Assembly (NCBI GenBank): GCA_949296295.1
Contig: CASFOM010000121.1
Coordinates: 1 to 34,825, forward strand
Length of the DNA: 34,825 nt
From: an uncultured Alistipes sp.
GTDB taxonomy: Bacteria; Bacteroidota; Bacteroidia; Bacteroidales; Rikenellaceae
Reading direction: 5' to 3'
Shown here: one piece after another, positions 17,583 to 25,762 of the stretch
Layout of the letters: every line of letters begins with the position of its first letter
Position numbering within the stretch: the stretch's first letter is position 1
Notes under the pieces: model-generated
Seen by the model: only the letters and a program-made list of their open reading frames with translations
Databases searched by the model: none
Told to the model about the DNA's origin: nothing
Position numbers and translations under genes: made by a program

Positions 17583-18165
17583 TGGGTATTCTTATTTTAG
17601 GATGGCTTGTAAAGATTATATTTTTGGTTCTCTCAGACGGACAATAATTTTTATGGTTTGAAATAAACATTCATTATTGACAAAATAAATTAAATAAATC
17701 AAGAGATGCAAATAATTTGCCGATAATTATTGCCCTTGTAAAAAATTAATAATAAAAAACAGATAAAAGGTTGTTGAAAAGGTAGAAAAAAATGGAAACA
17801 GGAAGGTGAATTTTTATAACTGATGATTGTATTATGGTTGTTTCTACTAATTTTGTACCTTTGGATAAGGTAAGAGACGGTTCGGGAAAATGTGGCATCA
17901 TGGCAAATCGCTGTTGTATTATTATTGGAATTCAGACCGAGTTGTTTATGTCGGGAAATTCCTGTCGTCCCTGTCCTCGGGGCTTTCATTTTACCGATTC
18001 CTGCATGACTTGAAGAGAGTGTGTGGAATTTTTGTTTTGACAGATCTCCTCTTGTCGTTCTGTCGTGGCAGGATTGACGCATAGAGGACTGTTTTGTCTG
18101 TTGAGGAAATAATGAGTGATGATAAGTTTCCCGATTCCTTGATTACGTTTTAAAATAAGACTGCG
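17583..18165. other. Intergenic region between the divergent operon and the GH95 gene
   Basis: A region without a believable gene. The first part (about 17640-17820) is very AT-rich. Short frames on both strands (for example minus 18082-17699 and plus 17890-18084) lack family features, credible starts and coding character, and are rejected. One -7-like box is present at 17856-17863. The roughly 300 bases from there to the GH95 ATG would form a long leader; I see no recognisable riboswitch in it. Confidence 0.5.
17856..17863 (+). promoter_or_regulatory. Candidate -7 box for the GH95 gene
   Basis: TACCTTTG matches TAnnTTTG. The nearest TTG elements are not at the usual 19-21 base spacing, and the leader to 18166 would be about 300 bases, so this is tentative. 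Confidence 0.35.
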
Positions 18166-20553
18166 ATGAAGAATAAATTGGCTCATTGTATTCATGGCAT
18201 GGTTTATATGTCATTTCTGTTTTTGATGGCTTGTTCCCTGTCGGAAGAAGAGACCGGTTCTTTGAAATTGTATTTTAACCGACCGGCTTCAACCTGGTTG
18301 GAGGCTATCCCCATAGGGAATGGTCGATTGGGGGCTATGGTGTTCGGTGGGGTGGAGGAAGAGAGAATCTGTACGAATGATGATACCTTCTGGTCGGGAG
18401 AACCCCGGGATGTACAGAATCCCTCTGCAGCGCAATATTTACCCGAAATACGGCAGCTTTTGTCGGATGAAAAAAATCTGGAGGCGCAGGCTTTGATTGA
18501 CAAGACCATGCTGGGCCCCTGGAATGAATGTTATATGCCGTTGGCCGATATTGTGTTAAGAACGGAGAAGAAAAATTACTCGGATTATTCTCATATTCTG
18601 GATATGAATCGGGGGATGGTAAAAACCCGATATACACAAGACGGGGTAACCTATACCCGTGAAATTTTTGCCTCTTATCCCGAACAGGCTATTGTGATGC
18701 GTGTGGTGGCGGATAAAAAAGGAGCGATTGATATGGAGATTGCCTTGGAAAGCCAGATTAGACATCAAGTGAATGTATTGGATGACAAAACATTGGTTAT
18801 CTCGGGAACGGCTCCGAGACATACGGAACCTCATTATCAGGGGAAACATGCTCCTGTTTACGAGGAGGGACACGGAATGCGTTTTGAAGGACGCATTGTG
18901 GTACAGGAAACGGATGGAAAGGTCGTGCCGAACCGAAATAAGTTGGAAGTGAAAGAGGCGTCGTCCGTTACCTTGATTTACGTTGCCGCTACCAGCTTCA
19001 ATGGATTTGACAAGAATCCGAATACAGAAGGGAAGGATGAAAAGGCCCTTTGTGAGCAATATCTTGGCCGGATAGGTACGAAAAAATACAAGGCTTTACG
19101 AGACAGACATTTGAAGGATTATCAGGAATTGTTCAACCGTGTCTCTATTGATTTGGGAACTTCCCCGAGGGATTCTCTTCCTTTGGATCAGAGAATAAAA
19201 GAGTATCAGCCGGGTATGGACCCGTCATTGACGGCTCTTTATTTCCAGTTTGGCCGTTATTTGTTGCTCTCTTCTTCCAGACCGGGGTCTCAACCTGCCA
19301 ATCTGCAGGGGATATGGAATTATGATATGCAACCGGCCTGGAGTGCCAACTGGACGATTAACTGCAATACCCAGATAAATTATTGGCCGGTAGAGGTGGC
19401 TAATTTGTCGGAATGTCATTTGCCGTTGATGGATATGATTCGGGAAATTACGGTGGACGGTGCCAAAACAGCCCGGAATTTATATCGCAGCCGGGGGTGG
19501 GTGGCTCATCACAATATCGATTTGTGGAGAACAACCTGGCCGGTAGGGGGAACCGGACTCTGGGCAATTTATCAGGTGGGAGGAGCCTGGTTGTGCCAAC
19601 ATATCTGGGAACACTATTTGTTTACACAGGACAAAGATTTTCTGAGGGAATATTATCCGGTATTGAAAGGTGCCTCTTTGTTTTATTTGGATAATCTTCA
19701 AAAAGATAAAGAGGGGTATTGGGTAACCAATCCTTCTGAATCTTTTGAGAACATGTATGTTAAACCGAATGGAGAAGTGGGGTGGGCTTGTATTGGTGCG
19801 GCTCAGGATATGCAGATTATCAGGTCGTTGTTTAAAAATACGATGGCTGCCATAGATACTCTGAATGAAGACCTGTCTTTTAAATCGGAGATACAGGCAA
19901 AATATGAGCAATTGGCTCCCATGAGAATCAGTCCTCGAACGGGACAGTTGCAAGAGTGGAATGACGATTGGGAGGCTTCGGATCCTCATAATGGTCAGGT
20001 AGCCCATGGCTGGGGTGTAGTGGCAAGCGATTTGATTACCCTCCGGGGAACTCCCGAATTGGCTCAGGCTTTTAGAAAAACCATAGAGTATCGGAAACCG
20101 GGCTATTCCTACAACAGCGGTAGTTGGACAGGTGCTTTCCCGGCCAACTTTTGGGCCCGCCTGGGAGAAGGAGACAGTGTGCAACGCGTCATTGACCGCC
20201 ATTTTATGAAGGTCCTGAATCCTAATTTCACCTGTAATTTTACAGGGTATTGGGAGATAGACGGGAACTTGGGAATAGCGGCTTCGGTGGCCGAGATGTT
20301 GTTGCAAAGTCATGCTGGAGAAATAGATTTGTTGCCTGCCTTGGCAGATGATTATCCGACAGGTTATGTTTTGGGACTGCGTGCGCGCGGAGGCTATGAA
20401 GTAGATATGTACTGGAAGGAAAGAAAATTGCAGAAGGCTGTGATTAGAGCCGACCGTATCTCAGAAAAGAAACAGCTTGCCATTCGTTACGGGGAACAGC
20501 TTGAAAAGGTGGTGATGAACCCCGGACAAACTCTGACCTTTATTCCCGATTAA
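18166..20553 (+). CDS. GH95 alpha-L-fucosidase-like lipoprotein
   Basis: A 795-residue family 95 glycoside hydrolase with a lipoprotein signal (lipobox LMAC, C23, followed by SLSEEE). Layout: N-terminal beta-sandwich (about 32-270, GNGRLGAMVFGG), a linker, an (alpha/alpha)6 catalytic barrel (about 310-690) and a C-terminal sandwich. Family catalytic residues are present: the N399-x-N401 pair (NCNTQINYWPVE), the acid E528 (PSESFEN) and D747 (YEVDMYWK), matching N421/N423/E566/D766 of Bifidobacterium AfcA. GH95 enzymes invert and release alpha-1,2-L-fucose; some act on alpha-L-galactose. With the PA14-GH31 and GH2 genes it would complete removal of a Fuc-Gal-Xyl side chain (inference). It is followed by a hairpin terminator. 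Confidence 0.92.
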   Translation: MKNKLAHCIHGMVYMSFLFLMACSLSEEETGSLKLYFNRPASTWLEAIPIGNGRLGAMVFGGVEEERICTNDDTFWSGEPRDVQNPSAAQYLPEIRQLLSDEKNLEAQALIDKTMLGPWNECYMPLADIVLRTEKKNYSDYSHILDMNRGMVKTRYTQDGVTYTREIFASYPEQAIVMRVVADKKGAIDMEIALESQIRHQVNVLDDKTLVISGTAPRHTEPHYQGKHAPVYEEGHGMRFEGRIVVQETDGKVVPNRNKLEVKEASSVTLIYVAATSFNGFDKNPNTEGKDEKALCEQYLGRIGTKKYKALRDRHLKDYQELFNRVSIDLGTSPRDSLPLDQRIKEYQPGMDPSLTALYFQFGRYLLLSSSRPGSQPANLQGIWNYDMQPAWSANWTINCNTQINYWPVEVANLSECHLPLMDMIREITVDGAKTARNLYRSRGWVAHHNIDLWRTTWPVGGTGLWAIYQVGGAWLCQHIWEHYLFTQDKDFLREYYPVLKGASLFYLDNLQKDKEGYWVTNPSESFENMYVKPNGEVGWACIGAAQDMQIIRSLFKNTMAAIDTLNEDLSFKSEIQAKYEQLAPMRISPRTGQLQEWNDDWEASDPHNGQVAHGWGVVASDLITLRGTPELAQAFRKTIEYRKPGYSYNSGSWTGAFPANFWARLGEGDSVQRVIDRHFMKVLNPNFTCNFTGYWEIDGNLGIAASVAEMLLQSHAGEIDLLPALADDYPTGYVLGLRARGGYEVDMYWKERKLQKAVIRADRISEKKQLAIRYGEQLEKVVMNPGQTLTFIPD

Positions 20554-20563
20554 GGGGAAACAC

Positions 20564-20602
20564 CATGATTGTCACGATGATACATCATGATTCTTTTTTT
20601 TT
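20564..20602 (+). terminator. Intrinsic terminator of the GH95 gene
   Basis: Hairpin with arms CATGATTGT and ACATCATG (one bulged T), loop about 11 bases, followed by a long T-rich tract ending at 20602. Confidence 0.6.
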
Positions 20603-20636
20603 ACATACTTTTGTTCTCAGAAATTATTGAAAAAAA

Positions 20637-20667
20637 TTGGTGATTTAATATTTTGTTCGTACATTTG
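20637..20667 (+). promoter_or_regulatory. arsR promoter
   Basis: -33 TTGG at 20637-20640 and -7 TACATTTG at 20660-20667, about 20 bases apart. The -7 box is exactly the spacer of the operator at 20653-20674. The leader to the ATG at 20685 is only about 11 bases. A second TAnnTTTG match (20606-20613) falls in the terminator T tract. Confidence 0.6.
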
Positions 20668-20674
20668 CGAACAA
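20653..20674. promoter_or_regulatory. ArsR operator O1
   Basis: Perfect 7-bp inverted repeat TTGTTCG-N8-CGAACAA. The 8-base spacer is the -7 box, so bound ArsR would exclude RNA polymerase. Related copies lie at 21033-21054 and 22608-22629. Confidence 0.7.
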
Positions 20675-20684
20675 TGTTTGGAAT

Positions 20685-21014
20685 ATGGAAGCAAAAAGGG
20701 ATTATACCGTTACGCAAGAGCAATTGGCAAGATTTGCAAAAGCATTGGGACATCCGGCCCGTATTGCTATTATGCATTTTTTGGCCAAACAGAAAAACTG
20801 TTATTTTGGAGATATCCATGAAGAGTTGCCCATTGCCAAAGCAACCGTATCTCAACATTTGAAAGAACTGAAAGAGGCTGGACTTATACAGGGAGAGGTG
20901 GAAACTCCTAAAGTAAAATATTGCATCAATCGTGAAAACTGGCAATTGGCCCGCGAACTTTTTAAGGAGTTTTTTGGACAGTGTATCTGTAAATCGGGGG
21001 AGTGTTGTGAATAA
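20685..21014 (+). CDS. arsR: ArsR/SmtB-family metalloid-responsive repressor
   Basis: A 109-residue winged-helix repressor. The HTH is at about 40-68 ([25 protein letters not shown]) and the wing at about 69-82. It leaves DNA when As(III) or Sb(III) is bound. Cysteines are C39, C80 and a C-terminal cluster C100, C102, C107, C108 ([10 protein letters not shown]); this cluster is the likely metalloid site, while the CxC motif in the DNA helix of E. coli-type ArsR is absent. The operon order arsR-arsE-arsF-arsG resembles the 3' part of the ars operon described in Bacteroides vulgatus. Autoregulation through O1 is expected. Confidence 0.88.
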   Translation: MEAKRDYTVTQEQLARFAKALGHPARIAIMHFLAKQKNCYFGDIHEELPIAKATVSQHLKELKEAGLIQGEVETPKVKYCINRENWQLARELFKEFFGQCICKSGECCE

Positions 21015-21032
21015 CCCCTTTTTTTAATATTG

Positions 21033-21054
21033 ATGTTCGTTGTTTTGCGAATTA
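21033..21054. promoter_or_regulatory. ArsR operator O2
   Basis: TGTTCG-N8-CGAA: the left arm matches the other two copies (TGTTCGT identical in all three), while the right arm is conserved only in the inner CGAA. The spacer TTGTTTTG could serve as a weak -7 box for arsE (ATG at 21081). Confidence 0.5.
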
Positions 21055-21080
21055 CGTTTAACAATATAAATTTACAAAAG

Positions 21081-21311
21081 ATGGAAATTAAGGTATTAGG
21101 AACAGGTTGTTCGGGTTGTAAGGCGTTGTACGCTACGGTAGAACAAGTAGTCAAGGAGTTGTCTTTGGAGGCGGTTGTTGTCAAGGAAGAAGATTTGATG
21201 AAGATTATGGAATATAACGTGATGACGCTTCCGGCCCTTGTAGTGGATGGCAGAGTGGTTGCCAAGGGGAAACTTTCGGCTCAAGAGGTAAAAGAGATAT
21301 TAACCCGATAA
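21081..21311 (+). CDS. arsE: Small thioredoxin-fold redox protein (ArsE-like, MTH895 type)
   Basis: A 76-residue thioredoxin-like protein with CXXC active site C10-SG-C13 (GTGCSGC) and the cis-Pro segment TLPALVVDG. The frame opens earlier at 21030, but that would translate operator O2; the ATG at 21081 gives the normal family length. In arsEFG clusters this protein is thought to act with ArsF in the reduction of nitro-aromatic arsenicals; that assignment rests on family knowledge and gene order. It lies between arsR and arsF, 8 bases before arsF. The cytoplasmic location fits the absence of a signal peptide. Confidence 0.78.
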   Translation: MEIKVLGTGCSGCKALYATVEQVVKELSLEAVVVKEEDLMKIMEYNVMTLPALVVDGRVVAKGKLSAQEVKEILTR

Positions 21312-21319
21312 GTCAGATA

Positions 21320-21730
21320 ATGATGAAACGTTTTTTATTTCTTTTTGTTGCTTGTTGCTTTTCTATCTTAGGAATGGCTCAAACGACTGCGGACACTTAT
21401 GTAGAAGTTCTCTATTTTCATGGGAAGCAACGTTGCGTGACCTGTAAAGCTATTGAAACGTACACGAAAGAGGTGGTTAATTCCGATTTTGCCGACTGGG
21501 TTGAAAAAGGCAAGGTGCGTTTCAAAGAGATTGATATCTCAACTCCGGAAGGTAAAAAATGGGCCGAGAAGTATCGGGTAACCTGGTCTTCCCTTTATGT
21601 CAATCTGTGGAAAAAAGGGAAAGAGGAACGTAATGACATGACACGTTTCGGTTTTCAAAATGCTCGGAACAATACGGCTTTATTTAAGAAAGAGTTGAAA
21701 CAGAAAATCAGTCAATTGCTTCAGAAATAA
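21320..21730 (+). CDS. arsF: ArsF-family exported thioredoxin-like protein
   Basis: A 136-residue protein with a signal peptide (about 1-21, ending GMAQ) and a thioredoxin-like domain with C39-VT-C42 (KQRCVTCKA). It matches the family annotated as nitrophenyl-compound nitroreductase subunit ArsF. With a signal peptide it should act in the periplasm, while the ArsE-like partner is predicted cytoplasmic. Electron flow across the membrane through the CcdA-like ArsG between them is an attractive but unproven reading. It starts 8 bases after arsE and ends 6 bases before arsG, so cotranscription is very likely. Confidence 0.82.
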   Translation: MMKRFLFLFVACCFSILGMAQTTADTYVEVLYFHGKQRCVTCKAIETYTKEVVNSDFADWVEKGKVRFKEIDISTPEGKKWAEKYRVTWSSLYVNLWKKGKEERNDMTRFGFQNARNNTALFKKELKQKISQLLQK

Positions 21731-21736
21731 GGTCTT

Positions 21737-22444
21737 ATGGAGTACTTGCAGTCTTTGTTGGATAACAGTGAAATTCCTGTTATAACCGCTTTTTTACTGG
21801 GGTTGCTGACGGCCCTGAGTCCCTGTCCATTGGCCACCAATATTACGGCTATCGGATTTATCAGCAAAGAGATAAGCAACCGCCGTAGAATATTTATCAA
21901 CGGTGTCCTGTATACTTTGGGACGCATTTTGGCCTATTCCATACTCGGAGCAATACTTATTGCTCTGCTTCGGAAGGGGGCCGATGTATTTGCCATACAA
22001 AAAGGCATCAGTCAATGGGGAGAACAGTTGCTTCCTCCTGTTTTGATAGTCATAGGAGGAGTCATGCTGTTTGGGGATAGGTTGAGACTTCCCAAGTTCG
22101 GCTTCTCCGCCAATGAAAAAACAGAGCGGTTAAGAGGTGCATGGGGTAGTTTGTTGCTGGGAGTCTTGCTTGCTATGGTGTTCTGTCCTGCCAGTGGATT
22201 ATTTTATTTCGGAATGTTGATTCCGCTTTCTGTAACTGAGAGCGGAGGATATGGATTACCTGTCGTTTTTGCTTTGGCCACAGGACTTCCGGTCATGTTT
22301 GTTGCCTGGATTTTGGCATACAGCGTGGCTGGAATAGGTAAGTTCTATAATCGGATGCAACTTTTTCAGAAATGGCTGAATCGTATGGTCGCGGTACTCT
22401 TTATTCTCGTAGGTATTTATTATGGATGTTTAATCTGGGGATAG
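21737..22444 (+). CDS. arsG: ArsG-family membrane protein (CcdA/DsbD-like fold)
   Basis: A 235-residue integral membrane protein with six or so TM segments and two SPCP/FCPA-type cysteines: C30 in LSPCPLATN and C150 in VFCPASG. These sit where CcdA/DsbD carry their membrane thiol pair. The family is annotated as an aromatic aminobenzylarsenical efflux permease (ArsG). The sequence itself speaks equally for transmembrane thiol transfer between ArsE (cytoplasm) and ArsF (periplasm). Both functions should be kept open. It ends in TAG and is separated from the next permease by 192 bases that contain operator O3. Confidence 0.82.
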   Translation: MEYLQSLLDNSEIPVITAFLLGLLTALSPCPLATNITAIGFISKEISNRRRIFINGVLYTLGRILAYSILGAILIALLRKGADVFAIQKGISQWGEQLLPPVLIVIGGVMLFGDRLRLPKFGFSANEKTERLRGAWGSLLLGVLLAMVFCPASGLFYFGMLIPLSVTESGGYGLPVVFALATGLPVMFVAWILAYSVAGIGKFYNRMQLFQKWLNRMVAVLFILVGIYYGCLIWG

Positions 22445-22607
22445 TTTGAAATTTTGATAAAGAACAGTTGCCTGTTGTCGTTGTTGGAAAACTCTCCGGC
22501 ATGACTGATTTGTGGAAAGAGTATTGATGTAAGTCTGGGGGAAATTAACCCATGCTGCATACGGAAAACAAAAAAGGAAAAATAGGTGGCTGTTTTTTTT
22601 GATTATT

Positions 22608-22629
22608 TTGTTCGTATAATTACAAACAA
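22608..22629. promoter_or_regulatory. ArsR operator O3 upstream of the permease
   Basis: TTGTTCG-N8-CAAACAA: 6 of 7 arm positions match. The spacer TATAATTA may hold the -7 element. The ATG at 22637 follows within 8 bases, so the leader would be as short as at arsR. Confidence 0.6.
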
Positions 22630-22636
22630 TAAGGTT

Positions 22637-23605
22637 ATGATACAAAAGTTTGCTGACTGGTTGGTGTATGGTCTCTTGGGATTGGAGGCCTCGACAACAT
22701 TTGGAGAAGCTCTTAACTTCTTCTTTTATGATATGATAAAGATTCTCATATTATTGTTCTTTATCAGTGTGATAATGGGAATCATCAATGCCTATTTCCC
22801 GATAGACCGATTACGCAATTATTTGTCTTCACGTAAATTGTATGGAATGCAATATTTCTTTGCTGCCTTGTTCGGAGCCATCACTCCCTTCTGTTCCTGC
22901 TCTTCCATACCTTTGTTTATCGGGTTTGTAAAAGGAGGGATTCCTTTGGGTGTGACCTTTGCCTATCTTATAACCTCTCCTTTGGTAAATGAAGTGGCCG
23001 TTGCCATGTTTATCGGAACTTTTGGATTGCGCGTTACCCTGATTTATGTGATTAGCGGTGTTCTCTTGGGGATGATAGGCGGATTTGTCTTGGGGAAAAT
23101 GAAATTGGAACCCTATCTGACAGATTGGGTAAAACAGCTCCAGCAACATTCTTCTTCCGAGTCGGGAACGTGGGAACAGGAAAATACTCCGTTTGTTCAG
23201 CGCCTCCCAATGATTGTCCGTGAAGCATGGGGGATTGTCCGGGGGGTATTGCTGTACATTGTTGTCGGAATAGGTATCGGGGCTTTCATGCATGGCTATG
23301 TGCCGGAGGGATTCTTTGAACAATATATGGCTGAAGATAACTGGTGGGCCGTTCCTCTCTCTGTCATCCTTGCCGTACCCATGTATGCAAATGCTGCCGG
23401 AATAGTTCCGGTAATTGAAGTGTTTGTGGCCAAAGGAATCCCCATAGGTACCGCTCTTGCCTTTATGATGGCCGTAGTGGGCCTCTCGCTTCCAGAAGCC
23501 ACTTTATTGAAAAAGGTAATGACCTGGCGTTTGATAGGGATTTTCTTCGGATTGATAACTTTGTTTATTGTTTTGTTGGGGTATCTTTATAATATCGTCT
23601 TATAG
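22637..23605 (+). CDS. arsP: ArsP_1/DUF318-family permease
   Basis: A 322-residue permease with about eight TM segments. It carries the family motif TPFCSCSSIPL (C86 and C88) and the second half repeat PMYANAAGIVPV. ArsP of Campylobacter exports trivalent organoarsenicals such as methyl-As(III) and roxarsone(III); this gene belongs to the same broad permease family, and its substrate is inferred from the ars context. The frame opens at 22586, but that would cover operator O3, so the ATG at 22637 is used. It has its own ArsR-type operator and so forms a second unit of the same regulon. A long hydrophilic loop (about 160-190) splits the two halves. Confidence 0.8.
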   Translation: MIQKFADWLVYGLLGLEASTTFGEALNFFFYDMIKILILLFFISVIMGIINAYFPIDRLRNYLSSRKLYGMQYFFAALFGAITPFCSCSSIPLFIGFVKGGIPLGVTFAYLITSPLVNEVAVAMFIGTFGLRVTLIYVISGVLLGMIGGFVLGKMKLEPYLTDWVKQLQQHSSSESGTWEQENTPFVQRLPMIVREAWGIVRGVLLYIVVGIGIGAFMHGYVPEGFFEQYMAEDNWWAVPLSVILAVPMYANAAGIVPVIEVFVAKGIPIGTALAFMMAVVGLSLPEATLLKKVMTWRLIGIFFGLITLFIVLLGYLYNIVL

Positions 23606-23793
23606 GGAGAACGAATCGATTTTGGAGATTTGTCACTTCTTTTCTTGTCTCTATTCCGTAATGGTGCTGATTCCTCACCGATGAACCGTTTGTCTGTAAG
23701 TTCGTTATGGGATTTGCCGTTACGGATTTTTGTAACAAGGCATCTTTGACAAAACAGCTTTAAACCCTCTTCTCCTTCCTTGGAGAGGATATG
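23606..23793. other. Short intergenic region after the permease
   Basis: No gene seen. A weak hairpin TCTCC-N6-GGAGA near 23770-23786 might end the permease transcript, but it has no T tract. Confidence 0.3.
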
Positions 23794-23825
23794 AAAAAAA
23801 CTCTTTAAACCAAAAGTTTAAAGAG
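23794..23825 (-). terminator. Intrinsic terminator of the tRNA-Lys gene
   Basis: Perfect 10-bp stem CTCTTTAAAC / GTTTAAAGAG with a 5-base loop. On the minus strand it is followed by seven T (23800-23794). The plus-strand side is also T-rich, so it may act in both directions. Confidence 0.8.
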
Positions 23826-23839
23826 CCTTTATTTTTTAG

Positions 23840-23912
23840 TGATCCAGCTGGGATTCGAACCCAGGACCCCAACATTAAAAGTGTTGTGCTCTACCTGCTG
23901 AGCTACTGAATC
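23840..23912 (-). tRNA. tRNA-Lys (anticodon UUU)
   Basis: A 73-base cloverleaf on the minus strand. The acceptor arm GATTCAG pairs with CTGGATC (one G-T pair) and the discriminator is A. The D arm is GCTCAGCAGGTAGAGC. The anticodon stem CAACA/TGTTG holds the loop CTTTTAA with anticodon TTT at plus positions 23877-23879. The T arm is GGGTTCGAATCCC. CCA is not encoded, as is usual in Bacteroidetes. It is a single gene with its own promoter and terminator. Confidence 0.95.
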
Positions 23913-23951
23913 GTTGCTTGACAAAGAATCGTTTTCTTCGTTTTTGCAGTG

Positions 23952-23982
23952 CAAATATAAGGGGAATTTTTTAACCTCCAAA
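23952..23982 (-). promoter_or_regulatory. tRNA-Lys promoter
   Basis: Minus-strand -33 TTTG (23982-23979), a 19-base spacer, then -7 TATATTTG (23959-23952). This is a near-consensus Bacteroidetes promoter, about 33 bases before the mature tRNA 5' end. Confidence 0.75.
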
Positions 23983-24268
23983 ATTTATTTGATAAAAAAT
24001 AAGACAAAAAATAGTGAAGAAAAATAAAATACTGTTCTTATCGTTTGATTTATAGATGGTTGAGCGTGTTCTGATTATTTGGAATTAAAAACATTTTTAT
24101 TTTGAAATTGAGCAATAATGTGTGTTTTCCTCTTGAAAAGAACGGATAGAAACCATAAATAAGTATGAATTTTGTTGAGAACTGCCTTGTAAACGGGACG
24201 AGTGAAATAAAACGAAAGACAAAAGAATGAAAATTCTTCTGAAATGACTGTTTCTCCGATTTTTATCG
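23983..24268. other. AT-rich intergenic region before pepD
   Basis: No gene, repeat or RNA structure that I can support. It is strongly AT-rich and separates the tRNA promoter (minus) from the pepD promoter (plus). Confidence 0.5.
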
Positions 24269-24276
24269 TACCTTTG
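24269..24276 (+). promoter_or_regulatory. -7 box of the pepD-dagK promoter
   Basis: TACCTTTG, matching TAnnTTTG, 23 bases before the pepD ATG at 24300. The -33 region is poor. Confidence 0.55.
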
Positions 24277-24299
24277 AAAGAAATTTTAAAATATCAATT

Positions 24300-25760
24300 A
24301 TGAATAATAATATTCAGGAACTGAAACCGCAAAACGTATGGAAACATTTTGCGGAATTGTGTAAGTTGCCACATCCTTCGAAACATGAAGAAAAAGTGCG
24401 CGAATATATTGTCGATTTTGCTGCTCGTAACAAAATTGAATGCAGAGTGGATGATATTGGAAATGTTATCTTGGTGAAACCTGCTACTCCCGGCATGGAA
24501 GACCGCGCAGGAATAGTAATGCAGGCTCATTTGGATATGGTCCCTCAGAAAAATAGCGATAAAGAATTCGATTTCCTGACCGACTCCATACAACCTTATA
24601 TCGACGGAGAGTGGGTAACTGCCGATGGAACTACCCTTGGTGCCGATAATGGCCTTGGGGTGGCTGCTGCTCTCGCCGTTATGGAAGATAATGAACTCCC
24701 TCACGGATATCTCGAAGCCCTCTTTACTGTGGATGAAGAGGCCGGTATGACCGGAGCCCAGAACCTGAAACCGGATGAGTTGAAAGCCGATATCCTGTTG
24801 AATCTCGACTCTGAAGAGGAAGGAGAGCTTTATGTGGGATGTGCCGGAGGACAAGATGTACGGGTTGTTATGCCTTTTGAACGGGAAGCCGCTCCGGAAG
24901 AAAATAAGGCATACAGAATCCGTATTACCGGCTTGAAGGGAGGACATTCCGGACTGGAAATTATCCTTCAACGCGCCAATTCCAATAAGTTGATGACTCG
25001 ATTCTTAGATACGGTGGCTCAGGAAGTCGATATCCGTCTGGCTTCAATAGATGGAGGAGACATGCGTAATGCTATCCCGCGCGAAGCGGAAGCTGTCGTA
25101 ACCGTTCCTGTACTGTTGGCGGATGTGTTCGAGGAAAAGTTCGAAGAATACAAACAGATTATTGCCGCAGAATACAAAACGGTAGATCCGGGAATCGTCA
25201 TGTCTTTGGAAACGGTGCCTATGCCTGAAACCGTCATGGATGAATATTCCCAATATACGTTCGTTTATGCGGCTCATGCTTGTCCGAATGGGGTGGATCG
25301 GATGAGCGACGCTATCCCGGGATTGGTGGAAACCTCTTCCAACATGGGAATCGTGAAAACGGAAACCGATCATATCGAAGTGATGTTCCTGGTCCGCAGC
25401 TCCGTAAACAGTGCCAAGGAGGATCTTTGTGAACGGATTGCTTCCTTGTTCACTTTGGCAGGTGCCGATGTCGAATTTGGCGGAGGATACGGCGGATGGA
25501 ATCCCAATCCCGATTCCCCCATCCTTAAGGTGATGAGCGAAACCTATCAGCGGTTGTTCGGAAAAACGCCGGAAGTGAAGGCCATACATGCCGGATTGGA
25601 ATGTGGAATGTTCGGGGCCGTATATCCCGAAATGGATATGATTTCCTTCGGACCGACCTTGCGTTATCCCCATTCTCCCGATGAAAAGGCAGAAATTGCT
25701 TCTGTGGAAAAATTTTATCTCTTCCTGACAGAAACAGTGAAAAACGCTCCGAAGAAATAG
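24300..25760 (+). CDS. pepD: Aminoacyl-histidine dipeptidase (M20C family)
   Basis: A 486-residue cytosolic di-zinc dipeptidase that splits Xaa-His and other dipeptides. The complete M20 metal site is visible: H77 and D79 (QAHLDM), bridging D116 (GADNG), catalytic E146 with ligand E147 (VDEEAG), D170 (NLDSEEEG) and H430 (HAGLECG). The lid/dimerisation domain occupies about 205-385. The length is the family norm. It has its own promoter and is followed after 2 bases by the lipid-kinase-like gene, so the two are one transcription unit. It ends in TAG. Confidence 0.95.
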   Translation: MNNNIQELKPQNVWKHFAELCKLPHPSKHEEKVREYIVDFAARNKIECRVDDIGNVILVKPATPGMEDRAGIVMQAHLDMVPQKNSDKEFDFLTDSIQPYIDGEWVTADGTTLGADNGLGVAAALAVMEDNELPHGYLEALFTVDEEAGMTGAQNLKPDELKADILLNLDSEEEGELYVGCAGGQDVRVVMPFEREAAPEENKAYRIRITGLKGGHSGLEIILQRANSNKLMTRFLDTVAQEVDIRLASIDGGDMRNAIPREAEAVVTVPVLLADVFEEKFEEYKQIIAAEYKTVDPGIVMSLETVPMPETVMDEYSQYTFVYAAHACPNGVDRMSDAIPGLVETSSNMGIVKTETDHIEVMFLVRSSVNSAKEDLCERIASLFTLAGADVEFGGGYGGWNPNPDSPILKVMSETYQRLFGKTPEVKAIHAGLECGMFGAVYPEMDMISFGPTLRYPHSPDEKAEIASVEKFYLFLTETVKNAPKK

Positions 25761-25762
25761 CT

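Noticed and set aside
17699-18084. Small genes in the region upstream of GH95 on both strands
   Set aside because: No recognisable features, poor start context, and overlapping frames on both strands over AT-rich DNA.
23801-23825. Perfect 10-bp inverted repeat as a mobile-element end or attachment site next to the tRNA
   Set aside because: It is followed by seven T on the tRNA strand and fits an ordinary terminator; no integrase or direct repeat of the tRNA 3' end was seen.
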